The position numbers were made by a program, and so were the translations under genes. The notes beneath the pieces were generated by a model that made no database searches, was not told the origin of the DNA, and saw nothing but the letters and a program-made list of their open reading frames with translations. 56,571 nucleotides of DNA from Bimuria novae-zelandiae CBS 107.79 (Eukaryota; Ascomycota; Dothideomycetes; Pleosporales; Didymosphaeriaceae), in the NCBI GenBank assembly GCA_010015655.1, contig ML976817.1:1-56571 (forward strand). Reading direction: 5' to 3'. Below are positions 43,068-53,956 of the stretch, one piece after another (position 1 is the stretch's first letter; every line of letters begins with the position of its first letter).

Positions 43068-44919
43068 CCTCATGGGCGAGTGGCCGGTACGGGCGAGTGG
43101 CCGGAGTTTGCCAAGCCCCCACCAAAATCAGGACTCTACACGACCGTACAGCACCGTAGAGGACAGTATAGGTAAATCGTAGTAAGCCAATCTAGTTAGA
43201 AACTATCTCTTCTACCTGCTTACATGTGCGCATATTATGCCCAGTCTCGTTGCAGCGCCCACAGCGCCTTTGGGACGGTTCGCCTGCCTCAGCGCGCACC
43301 CTCTTCTTCGCCTTCTTCCCATCACTACGCGCCCCAAACTCTTTAGAGTTGCCAGCCGTACGCCCTCTTCAGCTATAAGTACTCCTTCACGCTGTACTCG
43401 CTTTCTTTTATGCGATTTACGTCGCGCGGCGGCCTCATTAGCTGCTTGAAGCTCAGCGTTGCGTTTAGTGAGCAACACCATCGAATGCGCCATCATCTCT
43501 GCCCCTTTAGTGAACTTTGCAAGGGCATCAACTATTGAAGTAGGCGAGCTATCTACGTGCCTTTGAATCCTCTCTCGAAGTAGCTTTGATTGTGACCCAA
43601 ACTCTAGGGTATTGCTTGGTGTTTGAGACTCCCAGGGACCGTCCTCGACAGTAGGTAGCGGTGGAGTGCGCAGGCGCACGTTAAGCTTCGATATCACAGC
43701 CTCTGGGTCGTGTGGTACTAAGCCAGCGCCTCGAAAGCCTCCTAGGATATTCTCCTTTGTAATTGCAGCCTTAAAAGCGCGAATAAAGCACGGCAGGAAC
43801 TCAAGTTTGGTGATGTGGTTGATCCGGTTGCGCATCAGATCCTCGACTTGGCAGCCGTACGCCTTCTTTAAAGGCGCAAAACAGCCCACATCAAGAGGCT
43901 GCAGCAGGTGCGACGAGTGAGGAGGCATGCAGAGAGTAATAATCTTATTCTCCTTGCAGTATTTCTGGAAGTCGAGGCTGTCGTGGCTCTCATGGCCGTC
44001 AATAATAAGCAGCCGGTGGCCACTAACAACCCTCCTCTTTGTATGCCTGTCAAAGTGCTTCAACCACTCAAGACCAAGCTCATTGTTTGTCCATCCATTT
44101 TCAGAGACAGCAATAACCCAGTCCTGAGGCAGATTATCCTCCTTGTACCAGGCGGAGAGGTGGTGCTTGCCCTGGAAGATAATAAAGGGTGGGATCGTCC
44201 ACCCCATTGCGTTGATGCCCTGGATCACGGTAGTCCACTCTCGATTACCCTGCTGTACCGTCTTCGGCCGTCCTCGACGCTCAGAAGCTGTAACTACTGC
44301 TCCAGTCGATATCACGCCCATCATGAAGCCAGACTCGTCAAAGTTGTAGGTATCTTGGTCGAGGATACCGTACTTGGCTTTCATGTTCTGTACCAGGCGG
44401 AACCAGTTTCGTACGGCCTCGGGATCTTCGCAGAGAGCTCTCTTATAGTCGTACTTTCGATTAAACTTAACCTTAAGGTCAGGCTGGCGCTTTACAAAGG
44501 TTGCAGCCCAGTTCTGGCCAACAGGGTCGCGGTTACGCTCAGCGAGCAAGGAATCAGCCATATCCTTAACAGCAGCGAGCCGGGGCGGAAATCCTCGTAG
44601 ATCAAGATCAAGTATATGCTTAACAATTACCTCCTCTTCTGTCTTAAGAAGCTTCGTTGAGTTGGGCGTACAATCGCGTCGGAGAGGCGTTCCTTTCTCT
44701 CTTCGTCTAAGCGTTCGTTCAGGCACGTTATAGATTGCTGCAGCGCGGTATATTGAAAGATTCGCGTCTTGTTTAATAGCCTGGAGAGCAGACTGTATAT
44801 CTCTCTCATTCGATCTTATTTTCACGTTGCTACGTTGAGGCATCACGATAAAGGTTGAAGTTTGGTGGGGGCTTGGCAAACTCCGGCCACTCGCCCGTAC
44901 CGGCCACTCGCCCATGAGG
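43068..44919 (-). mobile_element. pogo/Fot1-type transposon with 59-bp perfect TIRs
   Basis: The ends start CCTCATGGGCGAGTGGCCGG and match perfectly as inverted repeats for 59 bp; each contains GGGCGAGTGGCCGG twice. TA lies at 43066-43067 and 44920-44921. The length is 1852 bp. Composition is normal with no RIP pattern, and the transposase is nearly intact, so this is the youngest-looking element in the window. It sits about 0.15 kb downstream of the beta-propeller gene. Confidence 0.95.
43212..44843 (-). CDS. pogo/Fot1 DDE transposase with C-terminal frameshift
   Basis: 543 codons from ATG 44841-44843 (MPQRSNVKIRSNERDIQSAL). An N-terminal HTH of the psq/CENP-B type (IYRAAAIYNVPERTLRRREK) precedes the DDE core: YNFDESGFMMGVI (first Asp), LLIIDGHESHDSLDFQKYC (second) and PPHSSHLLQPLDVGCFAPL (third). 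Near 43337-43345 one base appears to be missing. In the other frame the sequence continues as EFGARSDGKKAKKRVRAE and then CGRCNETGHNMRTC, the zinc knuckle usual at the end of this family. In the actual frame the protein ends differently (GIICAHVSR). The catalytic core is intact; the knuckle is lost. A 230-codon opposite-strand frame is a shadow. Confidence 0.9.
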   Translation of the reverse strand: MPQRSNVKIRSNERDIQSALQAIKQDANLSIYRAAAIYNVPERTLRRREKGTPLRRDCTPNSTKLLKTEEEVIVKHILDLDLRGFPPRLAAVKDMADSLLAERNRDPVGQNWAATFVKRQPDLKVKFNRKYDYKRALCEDPEAVRNWFRLVQNMKAKYGILDQDTYNFDESGFMMGVISTGAVVTASERRGRPKTVQQGNREWTTVIQGINAMGWTIPPFIIFQGKHHLSAWYKEDNLPQDWVIAVSENGWTNNELGLEWLKHFDRHTKRRVVSGHRLLIIDGHESHDSLDFQKYCKENKIITLCMPPHSSHLLQPLDVGCFAPLKKAYGCQVEDLMRNRINHITKLEFLPCFIRAFKAAITKENILGGFRGAGLVPHDPEAVISKLNVRLRTPPLPTVEDGPWESQTPSNTLEFGSQSKLLRERIQRHVDSSPTSIVDALAKFTKGAEMMAHSMVLLTKRNAELQAANEAAARRKSHKRKRVQREGVLIAEEGVRLATLKSLGRVVMGRRRRRGCALRQANRPKGAVGAATRLGIICAHVSR

Positions 44920-44928
44920 TAAGTTATT

Positions 44929-44964
44929 GTTATCGTTAACAAACGATAACGATAACGATAACAA
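44929..44964. repeat. GATAAC/GTTATC microsatellite-palindrome
   Basis: GTTATCGTTAACAAACGATA leads into three further CGATAA units. It lies immediately beside the pogo insertion. The inverted arms TTATCGTT and AACGATAA could form a cruciform. Confidence 0.6.
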
Positions 44965-44989
44965 TACTTAACAATAATTGAAGTATCGT

Positions 44990-46203
44990 TAACAAGCCTG
45001 GGGATTATGCGTAGAGGGATGGCGGTGTGCGAGGAGCTAGACAGGGCGATAGAGGAGGATGAAGGGTGGAGGGGAGTGGATGTAGAGGAGGTTGGAGGGT
45101 TGTTTCGAGGGTACGTTGGGTAAGGTAGTGAGAAGAAGCGATAGGGTGGGATTAAGAGTAATAAGCTCAGTTAGGTGATTAAGCGGTTAGTTCAGTGTAT
45201 GTAGAGGGTAAAGAGTAGTAGGATAATTAAGATTGTAGAGAGAAGGAATAGAAGAGCAAGAGTTCAAAGTAAGGTATTTGTTTAGTGGATAGCGTTTGTA
45301 TAGAGTGATTGTATGAGTAGGGACGAGGTTAAAGAGGAGGTAGGAGAGAGATAGAATAGAGAATGGATGAGAGCAGAAGACGAAGAAGAGGGAAGTTAGC
45401 GGGCAGGTAAAGAAGAAGAGAGTGGTTTAGGTAGTTAGAAAGATGAGTAAGAAGAGAAGTAGGTAGTGAGCAGTTTAGTGCAGAAGACGAATAAGAGCAG
45501 AGAGGTGGGGAAAAAAAAAATAAAAAAAAAAGGAGAAATAGGGTAAGGGAGGCCGGTAGGGTTAGGGGAATAGGGCGAAGATGCATTAGAGGAGAGGTGT
45601 GCCCGAAGGAAGCCCGTAAGGTAGTACAAATAGGGCGAAGACGCGTTAGGTGGTAAAGAAAGTACAGAGAAGAATTTTGGTAAGACGGCCCGTAAGGCAG
45701 AAAAATAGCGCGAAGACGCGTAAAGAGTAGGGTTAAGAGGAGAGTAGGGAGTAAGCCCGTATGGAAGAAAAGGAGGGCTTTTGACCTGTTAAGAGTTAGA
45801 GTTAGAGTAAGAAGAGGATTAGAGTTAGCCCGTAAGAAAGGAAAGGAGAGCTTAACCCGCTAAAGGTAAGGTAAGAAGACGCGTAAGGACGTAGCCCCAG
45901 GAACCGTCGCTCGAAGAAGAAGAGGAGGTTTTTTTTTCCTTTTTTTTTCTTTTTTTAAATTCTTTTTTTTTTTTTAGAAAGAAGCGCCTAAGGTATTATA
46001 AATAGGGCGAAGAGGCGTTTAGGTAGTAAAGAGGCGTAAGGTAGAAGAATAGAATGTAAGCCCCGCAACCGTCGCTCGCAGAAGAAGAATATTTCAGAAG
46101 GAAGCTTGTAAGGTGGCACAAGTAGGGGAAAGACGTATTAGGAGTAAAGGAGACGTAGAGTAAAGGTAATAGGATGAGAGGAACCCCGTACGAAGAGTGC
46201 AGG
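44990..46203. repeat. 1.2-kb purine-rich tract with degenerate repeats
   Basis: The plus strand is dominated by A and G. From about 45560 a degenerate unit recurs with spacing of roughly 70-110 bp, later irregular, built on CCCGTAAGG then AATAGGGCGAAGACGCGTTA. A CCGTCGCTCG motif followed by AAGAAGAA occurs twice (about 45902 and 46068). Homopolymer runs of A (about 45509-45532) and T (about 45930-45975) interrupt it. No protein is recognised; a 38-codon open frame starts at 45007. The origin could be a mutated LTR or a satellite. Confidence 0.6.
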
Positions 46204-46362
46204 TGTCAGATAAAAAATGCTAAAAATGCGCTCAGAAGAAATTGATGATTGCGATGATGGGTTATGTGTTGATCATTCTTGTGTTTTTCGTTGGTCTGTT
46301 CTCTCTCCATTTTAAACACAGACCTGATACATCGGTGATACATAGGTGATACCGTCCACGAT
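46204..46362 (-). mobile_element. Partial copia LTR, reverse orientation
   Basis: Matches the reverse complement of the copia LTR part at 52586-52754, starting TGTCAGATAAAAAATGC on this strand. Shared blocks include AAATTGATGATTGCGATGAT and TGTTTTTCGTTGGT. Similarity stops near 46362, before the MITE-like element. No internal copia sequence adjoins it, so it is a truncated or solo LTR. Confidence 0.7.
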
Positions 46363-46410
46363 GCAGTGATCGGAATGGTCTGGTATGAGTTGGTATTGGT
46401 ATGGTATATA

Positions 46411-46866
46411 CCGCCAAGGGCTGGCGTGATTTGTCCCCCCGTTTTTGAGATTTGTCCCCCGCCGAAGTACCGAATTGCCTTACATCCACACAACTTAACA
46501 CCAGCAAGATTGCAAGTGGGTTTTTGATTGTCAAATAATACTCTAGGACCTCGTAAAGCTTCCCTGAGAATCTCAAGCCAAAACTTGGTCTGTGTTGCGA
46601 ATCAATTGCATGTTAAAGTTGGTGACATTTTGGAAGAAATCGACAACTTCAACTCGATTTGACTCTTTCCCATCGCCTCGGAAATTCTCAAAACGTAGGG
46701 GGCAGGTACTTTGGTGTATGCGAAACGTATTTCTAGCTTCAAAGATAAAAATTACACGTGGTGTTGCGGTGGAATTGCATTGCGGAGCGCAAGAGCTGCG
46801 ATTTTCGGTACTTCGACGGGGGACAAATCTCAAAAACGGGGGGACAAATCACGCCAGCCTTACCGG
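46411..46866. mobile_element. MITE-like element (no transposase)
   Basis: About 55-bp inverted ends share GGCTGGCGTGATTTGTCCCC followed by CCGTTTTTGAGATTTG; TA lies at 46409-46410 and 46867-46868. The length is 456 bp with no coding potential. It directly abuts the TA of the next Tc1 element, so both used neighbouring TA sites of a TATA. Confidence 0.75.
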
Positions 46867-47065
46867 TATACCAGCACGCGGGTGACAAAAAACCCCGCAC
46901 ATCGAGTTTCCGTGGCATTCCTCACCACCACCAAAAATATTATAGAGAGAGCGAATTTAACGCTTTTGACGATGCGCAAGGACTTGAAGCTTTAGCTATA
47001 TAGAGAGATAGGTATATACAGTAATTTCTTGGTGTTGAGGAGTCATACAGAGTGGTTTTTTGAGC

Positions 47066-50000
47066 TCACCACCCAGTCATTTGCCCATCCATATTAATAC
47101 AATCTTGAAGCCTTTGAGGCATAGTCTCTACGCGCTCGTTTATGAACTTTTGAGTGACTTTATCCCATCCTTCAAGCGCCAGCTCACGTGTATCACCCTC
47201 ATCCCAGTGTGGAAACTTCTTAACGTACTGCTTTGGTGGCTGCCAGCAGTTCTCAATGGGCGAAAAGTCTGGACTTGAATGGCAATTGAAGTACGAGGTG
47301 AGGTTGTTGTCTTGTTTCCACGTCCGTACGATGTTGCTTTTGCCTGGGCCATGGCCAGAGTCGCCATCTTCCTCAAGGACAAACTTGTCCCCTCGTTGAA
47401 GCCATGGCTTCACTACAGGCTTAAGGATCTGGTCAATATACGCGCGCTGCGTCATCTTGCCATTGTTGTTAGACGGGATAGAGTAGAAGGTGAGGTCGCT
47501 CTTAAAGTCGTGGCCTATAGCCGCCCAGGCATGTACGCGCTTGAGATTCTTCTCACGGTCATCCTTCTCGTCGCGGTGTTGTATACAATTGCTGCAGTAT
47601 CGCTCACCAGGCTTGCGTATAATATAGATAGAGCCTTGTGGTCCAATTGCCCAGTGTACCTCGTCTGAAAAGCGCACAGAATACCAGTCTTTTGGCAGAG
47701 GATAGCGCTCTTTTATGACCTCTGCCCATGCCTTGCGCGCCGTAGCTGTACTCTTATTACACCACTTCTTCTTGCATGCGATACACTTGTGATAGCTCAT
47801 TGTATTGCCCATCGCCCGAGAGATTGTACGCTCATCTACTCCTTCTAATCCTACCTCAAAGGCAAGGTCAAGCCAGGTCATCTTGCGCGCCTCAAAGCCC
47901 TCCTCTTTGATCATTCTGTCCATCTCTTTAATGTGCCAATCAGATATTTTGCGTGGCCTGCCTCGGTGCTCCTCGCCGTCAGCTCTGTGGTGGCGTCTAT
48001 CAACAGAATTTTCAGAAATCATAGCCCATCCTTGACGGTGAGAGACTTTGAAGTGGTTGAACACGTCTTGCTTAAAGTGAGGGATATTCATAGCCTCCAT
48101 GAATTCTATCGCGCCCAGTGTGTCCATCAACCAAGTAAACCAAAAATCGACCCCTTTGCTTGACTTGACTGACGATAAGTTGTTACTTTGCTTAACTAGT
48201 TGACGAAAAGCCTTTACTTTGTTTGGTTAGTTGACATTACTTAATGATATTTCCCGATTTAGTATATGTGCTAATCTACAGGAGCATACTAGTCCAAAGA
48301 AGGTGTTTTTAACACTTAATTGCCGCTACTATGCCTAAGTCGAGACGGTTTCGTTTATCTGTGATAACCTTCTTCGTTTGTAAGAATACTTGCTTACACT
48401 CGGCACTTATTGCAGGATAACTAAATAGATTAAACGCCATCTTAGAGAGCACAGGATAGTTAGACGCATGGTAAATTCACTACTCTAGAGGATCTTTAAC
48501 ATCTTTATCGCCTTTATTAGTCCTAGCTATAAACTAATTAAGCTTAGAGGTGAGTTTTACACGCTTTTTTCCTCGCGAAGACGCCGTACTAGTGGCGAGC
48601 TACTAGCGACGCTTATAAGCTTACTAGAGAAGATTAAGCGTCGTGTTGCTATTAGCACTAACCTTATTATCCTCCTCTTGCGATGCTTCTGCTATATCTA
48701 CTTTTATAGCTACTTCCTTATATTGTGCGTACACATTATGCACCACCCGCTTCGCCTCAGCGATCTATTTCTTCTTATAATTCCATTCGATCTCGAAATA
48801 GGTGAATTTGTTCGCAGGATAGAGGGTAATAGCGCATCGGTATACTAGCGTAGCGTCCGTTAGGCTGTAGTATTTTTTAAGCTTAAGGCAGGTAGTATTA
48901 ATACCACAGGAATAGTATGTTAAAACCTCCTTAGGGTGATTATCTGCGAACTTTCCAGACTCTTAGAGCTTCTTAAAGAGGACGTTAAGAGACTCTAGTG
49001 TCTTATAGAGTGAGCTATATAATCCTTTAAGGCTAGCTTTATTAGCCTAGCCTTCCATGCGTTTAGTTAGCTCTTTAAATAGCTTTAAGATATTAAAGAA
49101 CTACTCTAAATTAGCCTAATCGCGCGGAATAATTGCGTCCTAGGAAATATTATATCCTTTACTACTATAGTTATAGTAGAGAAAGAATAGATTAATTGCG
49201 TGGCGGAGCTTAAAAGCTCTCTTAATTATATCGTACACAGAGTTCTAACAGATGCCGCCGTTAACTAATACTCTAGTGTAGAGATGTTTAATGCTGCCTT
49301 CTTCGTACGCCTGCAAGATATACTATTTCAGAAGCTCCCGCCGCTAGTCACTTTGGTTAATCCACACACAGAAGTTATGGAGCTTGCCGATGAAGCTCTG
49401 CTTCCTCTATATCTCAAACCGCTTATTATTAGATGCGCCACAGAGATCTTTCTCTAGCTTGCTAATACCATCCCCAAAGAGAAGAGCTTTAATAATTAGG
49501 TTTAGTACGTGGCTAATGCATCGAAGGCGACTCTACTACGTAATAGCAAGGTATTACTTTGCTAACTCTTTAATACACTTATTATTATTGCCAGTATTAT
49601 CTATTATAAAGAAGCTAATGTTAGCGGATATATCGTATAAGTCGATAACCGTTAAAAGCACTTTTGTAATATTCTCACTAGAGTGAGGGCCCTTTAGAGG
49701 CGGGAGGTTAAGAAGGGCTATTTGCAACTTGTGCTTCTTGTCTAGGAAGTAAGTAATAGCTGCCATATAGTTTATTCCTTCTTCGGATGTCTAGAAATTA
49801 GTTAAGATATAGATCTTGCTTTTGGCAAGATAGAGCTTTTCCTTTAGCCAAGCACGTCTCCTAGCATTACCCTCTTATATCTCTTTAATCCACGTGCTAA
49901 GAGTTAATAGGCTCTTAAGTAGAATTTTATTAATATCCTCTAAGTAGCTAGTAAAAATATTACGGGTGCGTAGATGCGTTGCTTGTTAAAAAGTAAAGTT

Positions 50001-50984
50001 AAGATTAATAACCTAGTTAACAAACTTGTTTTTAAACTAAAGGTTGTTAAACACTAAGCGCTAGCCTCTAAAGTAGGGTATAGAGCTCGTTGCTCCCTTA
50101 GCCATATCGAACGGATTCGACGCCACTAGTTTATAACTAAATTCTTTAAGTTTATACTAATACTTTAGGTGATACATAATACTAGTAGTGCTCTTACTAC
50201 TGTACAGCGCAGCATTATGCTGGCCACTAATATAGTAGTATTTGCAGAGCCAGAACTTGTTCTCTCTATTAGTTATAAGCTGTGCACCATGTTTGTAGAT
50301 TAGTAAAGGTTGGATTTTAGAGTTGAGGGTACGTTTGTAAGGCTAGCGATATCGAATCGACGGTAACACCTTTCTTTTATAGTAAATCTTATCCTATTTA
50401 ATAGGGAAAGAGTATTAAGAGGACACTAGCAGCTCTCTTTTATTAGTAGTAGTAGTAGAGGTATTACTAGTTAAAATAGAACTTGGCGTCCCTCTGCTTT
50501 CTGGGTTATAGCTAAAGGATTTAGAGGGAGTCTTAGGTAGAGGGGAACATGTGGATCTTCCATAAGACTAAAAAAATGGGTGGGTAGGCATGTTTAGCGT
50601 AGAGTTTGGCGGTGTTGTACATAGAGGCTGAAGGCGTTAGAGTTTTTGGCTATAAATCTTAAGAGTAGCAATTTCTAGCTAATTAAGGTATTTAGGTTAA
50701 TAGTTTTTCTTATCCCGATGCCTTAAAAAACCCTAGTCACCCCCCTCCTCCACGAAAATGCCTAATATAGTAAGGTCGTTAACTAACTTCGAGTTAACTT
50801 AAGTAAAGCGAAAACCCTTACTTGTGGTTGCTTGGACAGACCTTTACTCGTGGTTGCTCGTTATGTAATCAACCAAAGCCAACCAACCAAGCCAGGTTAT
50901 TTGGTTATTGGACACACTGATCGCGCCACGGACTTTGGAGCGTTTTGGCGTATCATAGTGATCACGATTATCCCAGTCTGCCAT
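47066..50984 (-). pseudogene. Tc1-type transposase interrupted by hAT insertion
   Basis: The C-terminal 350 residues are one open frame (47066-48115) with RFSDEVHWAIGPQGS (first Asp), FVLEEDGDSGHGPGKSNI (second) and SPDFSPIENCWQPPKQYV (Glu). The N-terminal piece lies beyond the hAT copy: ATG at 50982-50984, reading MADWDNRDHYDTPKRSK and joining in frame through the duplicated 8 bp at GAIEFMEAMNIPHFK. The first residues of the apparent open frame (MMDTLG) are hAT end sequence. Only the insertion disables the gene; no other stop was seen. Confidence 0.88.
48116..50919 (-). mobile_element. hAT DNA transposon, RIP-degraded (copy 2)
   Basis: It starts CAGTGTGTCCATCAACCAAG and ends with the complement of CAGTGTGTCCAATAACC. 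The target duplication ATCGCGCC is exact at 48108-48115 and 50920-50927. The length is 2804 bp, colinear with copy 1 (5609-8425). The transposase is dead; surviving minus-strand pieces include ITYFLDKKHKLQIALLNL and FFIIDNTGNNN near 49560-49760. Stops are mostly TAG/TAA. Confidence 0.95.
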
Positions 50985-51205
50985 AGTATTTAGACATGTG
51001 GTTGTGGAGAAAAAATCCATGTTGGTGGGCGTGGTGTTAAGGTTCTTCTCATGCCAAGGAAACTTGGTGTGCGGGGTTTTTTGTCACCCGCGTGGGTGGG
51101 TACCGTGACAATGTGCGCAGCTTACCGATAAAATACGTTAGTTCTTGTTGTTAACTACTTAGTTAAGCTACGGTAATTGTCAGATAAAAGGCACCAAAAA
51201 AACTA

Positions 51206-52569
51206 CTGTGGTATATGGCATAAGTAGTGTTAGCGTCGGTTCGCAGGTGGCTCGAGCACCGGCATTCGCAAAAGAGCCCTATTACCGCCAAGACATCCTA
51301 ATACGTAGTAATTTGTATAGAAAACAATGTTGGCGCAGTCAGCGCTTTCTCTCCTGAATGCTCACACCTCATTGAATGCTTTCATCTGGTCTTTATGAGT
51401 CCTCCATCAACGCCTCAGCATCGCCAAACGCACCATTATCTCACGCGCGATGAACGTATACAGTGCAAACACTGGCATCAATTGGGCATACACGTAGTAC
51501 CATCGCTAGCCACCTTGGTATCACCCTACGCCAGGTTCAGACCTCTCTATCTGGGCCTCTTACTCCAAAGAAAAGGAGTGGCAGACCTGCTTTACTCTCC
51601 TCAGAGCAAGTAGATGAGCTTATTCTATTTGTACGGCAGAGTCGAACGAATAGGCAGCTCTCATGGAGGCGCCTAGCTGCGCACTTCGTCGAACACCACG
51701 CATGGACCTGTTCTGAGTGGAGTATACGCCACGCTCTACGCTCTCGAGGATATACACGCCGGATCGCCCTTGCTAAACCACCTCTTTCCGAACAAAACAA
51801 GGCTACAAGGCTTAGATGGGCAGAAGATCACCTTGGCTGGGGAAAGGGGAGGTGGTGTACAGTCCTCTGGAGTGATGAGACCTGGGTGACTGGGGGCAGG
51901 CATAGGAAAGCCTGGGTGACTCGCCTTCCTGGAGAGTCTCTTGAGGATACCTGCCTAGTTGATAAGGTTCGCAAGAAGAGAGGTTGGATGTTTTGGGCTT
52001 GCTTTGCGGGGAGGGAGAAAGGTCCATGTATTTTCTGGGAGAAAGAGTGGGGTACCATTAACAAGGAGGCATACTGTCAGAGGGTAGTACCTCTAGTTGA
52101 TGGATGGCTGAGGATGAGGCCAGGCCTAGTCTTTATGCATGATGGGGCACCTGCTCATTCTGCTAGAGAGACTGTTGCAGAGTTGTATGAGCGTGGGGTT
52201 TTCCCTATTATGTGGCCTGCATACTCGCCAGATTTGAACCCAATTGAGGCGATCTGGAATGAGATGAAACAGTGGATAGAGGTCCATCACCCAGATCTGC
52301 CTGCTGGCAAGCAGCGTACATATGATCAACTTCGGGTGATAGTGCAGGAGGCTTGGGAGTCTATTTCACCTGAATACCTTGATTCCCTAGTAGATAGTAT
52401 GAGGGACAGGTGCCAGGCTGTAATTGACGCCAAAGGTGGGCACACAAAGTACTAGAACAATGAGAATGTTGATAAAATACCTTCCATCTGAAGTAGTACT
52501 AGCGTAAAATACGCAATTTCCGGCGTCTCCACCAAGCGGCACTAACACTACTTATGCCATGTACCACAG
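51206..52569 (+). mobile_element. Tc1/mariner element inserted in the copia LTR
   Basis: TIRs start CTGTGGTA and continue ATGGCATAAGTAGTGTTAG on both ends; TA lies at 51204-51205 and 52570-52571. Length is 1364 bp. The composition is normal and the transposase almost intact, so it is a recent insertion. Confidence 0.92.
51395..52455 (+). pseudogene. Tc1-type DDE transposase with N-terminal frameshift
   Basis: ATG at 51395 opens MSPPSTPQHRQTHHYLTRDE; the frame shifts at about 51463 (one base apparently missing) and continues as VQTLASIGHTRSTIASHLGI, an HTH, to the stop at 52453-52455. The DDE blocks are intact: LWSDETWVTGGRHRKAWV (first Asp), VFMHDGAPAHSARE (second) and YSPDLNPIEAIWNEMKQW (Glu, about 34 residues after). 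The main frame has no stop, and only the single frameshift separates it from a complete gene. Confidence 0.85.
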
Positions 52570-52771
52570 TAGAGTACATGAACACTGCATTGTGGACGTT
52601 ATCACCCATGTATCACCGATGTTTCAGGTCTGTGATTGAAAAGGAGAGTGAACAGAACCAACGAAAAACACAATAAATACAATGACAATCAACTCAAAAC
52701 TCATCATCGCAATCATCAATTTCTGCTAAGCGTATTTCACCTTTTTATCTGACAATTAAGACTCTTACTCA

Positions 52772-53173
52772 ATGGCGCAACCAACAAACCGCGATTCCGA
52801 CATTATCCTCACAGATTATATGAGCTGGAAGCCTTGGTACGAGCAGCTAGAGGTCAGATGCCTATCACTTAGGGTTTGGCACCTCGTCGACCCTACGAGC
52901 GATGCTGTGCCGAAGTCAGAGCCGACCCCTCCGACCGAGCCAAACGTCGAAATGTATGAGAAACGGGCGGCGATCGGAGACCGGCCTCCAGAGAATCCAT
53001 CTGATCTGACTAATGGTGGACAAACCACATTCAAAAGTGATGTTGATTACTATAAGACGCGACTTGATTCGTACAAAGTTGCAGCAACAAACTACAAAGA
53101 AGAGGAAGTCCTCCTCAAAAAACCGCCCAGCTGGTCAATCGACCATATCCAAGCAGTCTCAGAATCGGGATAA
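52772..53173 (+). pseudogene. Copia gag fragment
   Basis: 133 codons from ATG, 17 bp after the LTR, start MAQPTNRDSDIILTDYMSWK; WKPWYEQL and similar are typical of fungal copia gag. The frame breaks at TAA 53171, and the zinc knuckle that should follow is in a shifted frame. Non-functional. Confidence 0.7.
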
Positions 53174-53600
53174 AGCGGTAGCTGGAGGCACAAAATGCCC
53201 TGCTTGTGGACTACGCCATCTTCTTGCCAACTGCCTCTATATTGATGATGAAAATGCCCCAGACTGATTCAAGCCGAAAGATTCAATATCAGAACTAGTA
53301 AAGCTACGTCTACAATACGATCTTGATGTACAGTAACAAGTAAGAGCATTAAGACAACGAACACAAACACCAAATTTCAAGAACTCTCATACTCCAACCC
53401 CTGAGATACCTGCTGACTGGCTTGAAGGCCGGAAGGTTGCAATATTCAATGCCACATACATTGCGGCATCGTTTCAAGCCGAGCCTCTGGACTATCCATT
53501 AAGAAACTTCTTCATTCTCGACTCGGGCTCAACGATCCACATCACGAACGATCGAAGCCGACTTCAAGCCTGCGTTAGCGAGGCAGAGCACAATAGGCGC

Positions 53601-53956
53601 ACATGCAAACAAGATGCAGCAGAGCCAGCTGATTAATACTAGCTATTGTGCAGTATTATATCTTTCTGTCGTGTTAAGTCATTTGTGTGCAGAGGTAGGG
53701 TGCTGTATTAGGTGGTCTACTCGATTACCCGGTCCACTCGATTGCCGGTCACGTTCCTAGTAGATTATCCAAGCAATATTTAGGTTCTTGTGCCTACATG
53801 CATGCTTCGTTAGTTGCGCAGCTCTCTTGGGACTCATGTTACAATCCTGACCGCTTATAGTAGTAAAGTACAACTTGATTACATACAATAATTTCACGAT
53901 TCCACTTGTGTACGTGATATCCTTTTATAGATGTGAACCTGAAAAGTGTAATTGCT
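53601..53956. other. Intergenic, downstream of tyrosinase
   Basis: No gene seen. It contains the short direct repeat TCTACTCGATTACCCGGTCC / ACTCGATTGCCGGTCAC around 53720-53755. It probably holds the tyrosinase 3' UTR at its right edge. Confidence 0.4.

Larger units (their letters stand above)
46871..51100 (-). mobile_element. Tc1/mariner-like transposon, split by a hAT copy
   Basis: The ends share CACGCGGGTGACAAAAAACC then CCGCACA as inverted repeats, with similarity running on for about 60 bp. TA flanks at 46869-46870 and 51101-51102. Without the hAT insertion (48116-50919 plus one 8-bp duplication) the element is about 1.42 kb. Its own sequence shows almost no RIP. Confidence 0.85.
51178..53600 (+). 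mobile_element. Copia retrotransposon remnant: 5' LTR, gag, protease
   Basis: The 5' LTR runs from TGTCAGATAAAA at 51178 to TTTTTATCTGACA ending at 52754; without the Tc1 insertion it is about 211 bp. Gag begins at 52772 and is followed by a zinc knuckle (CPACGLRHLLANC, near 53198) and a protease segment FFILDSGSTIHITNDRS (near 53506-53556). Integrase, RT and the 3' LTR are absent, so the element is truncated. The right end is approximate. Confidence 0.8.

Noticed and set aside
43908..44600. 230-codon plus-strand frame
   Set aside because: It lies opposite the pogo transposase core and has no motif; a mirror of the real gene.
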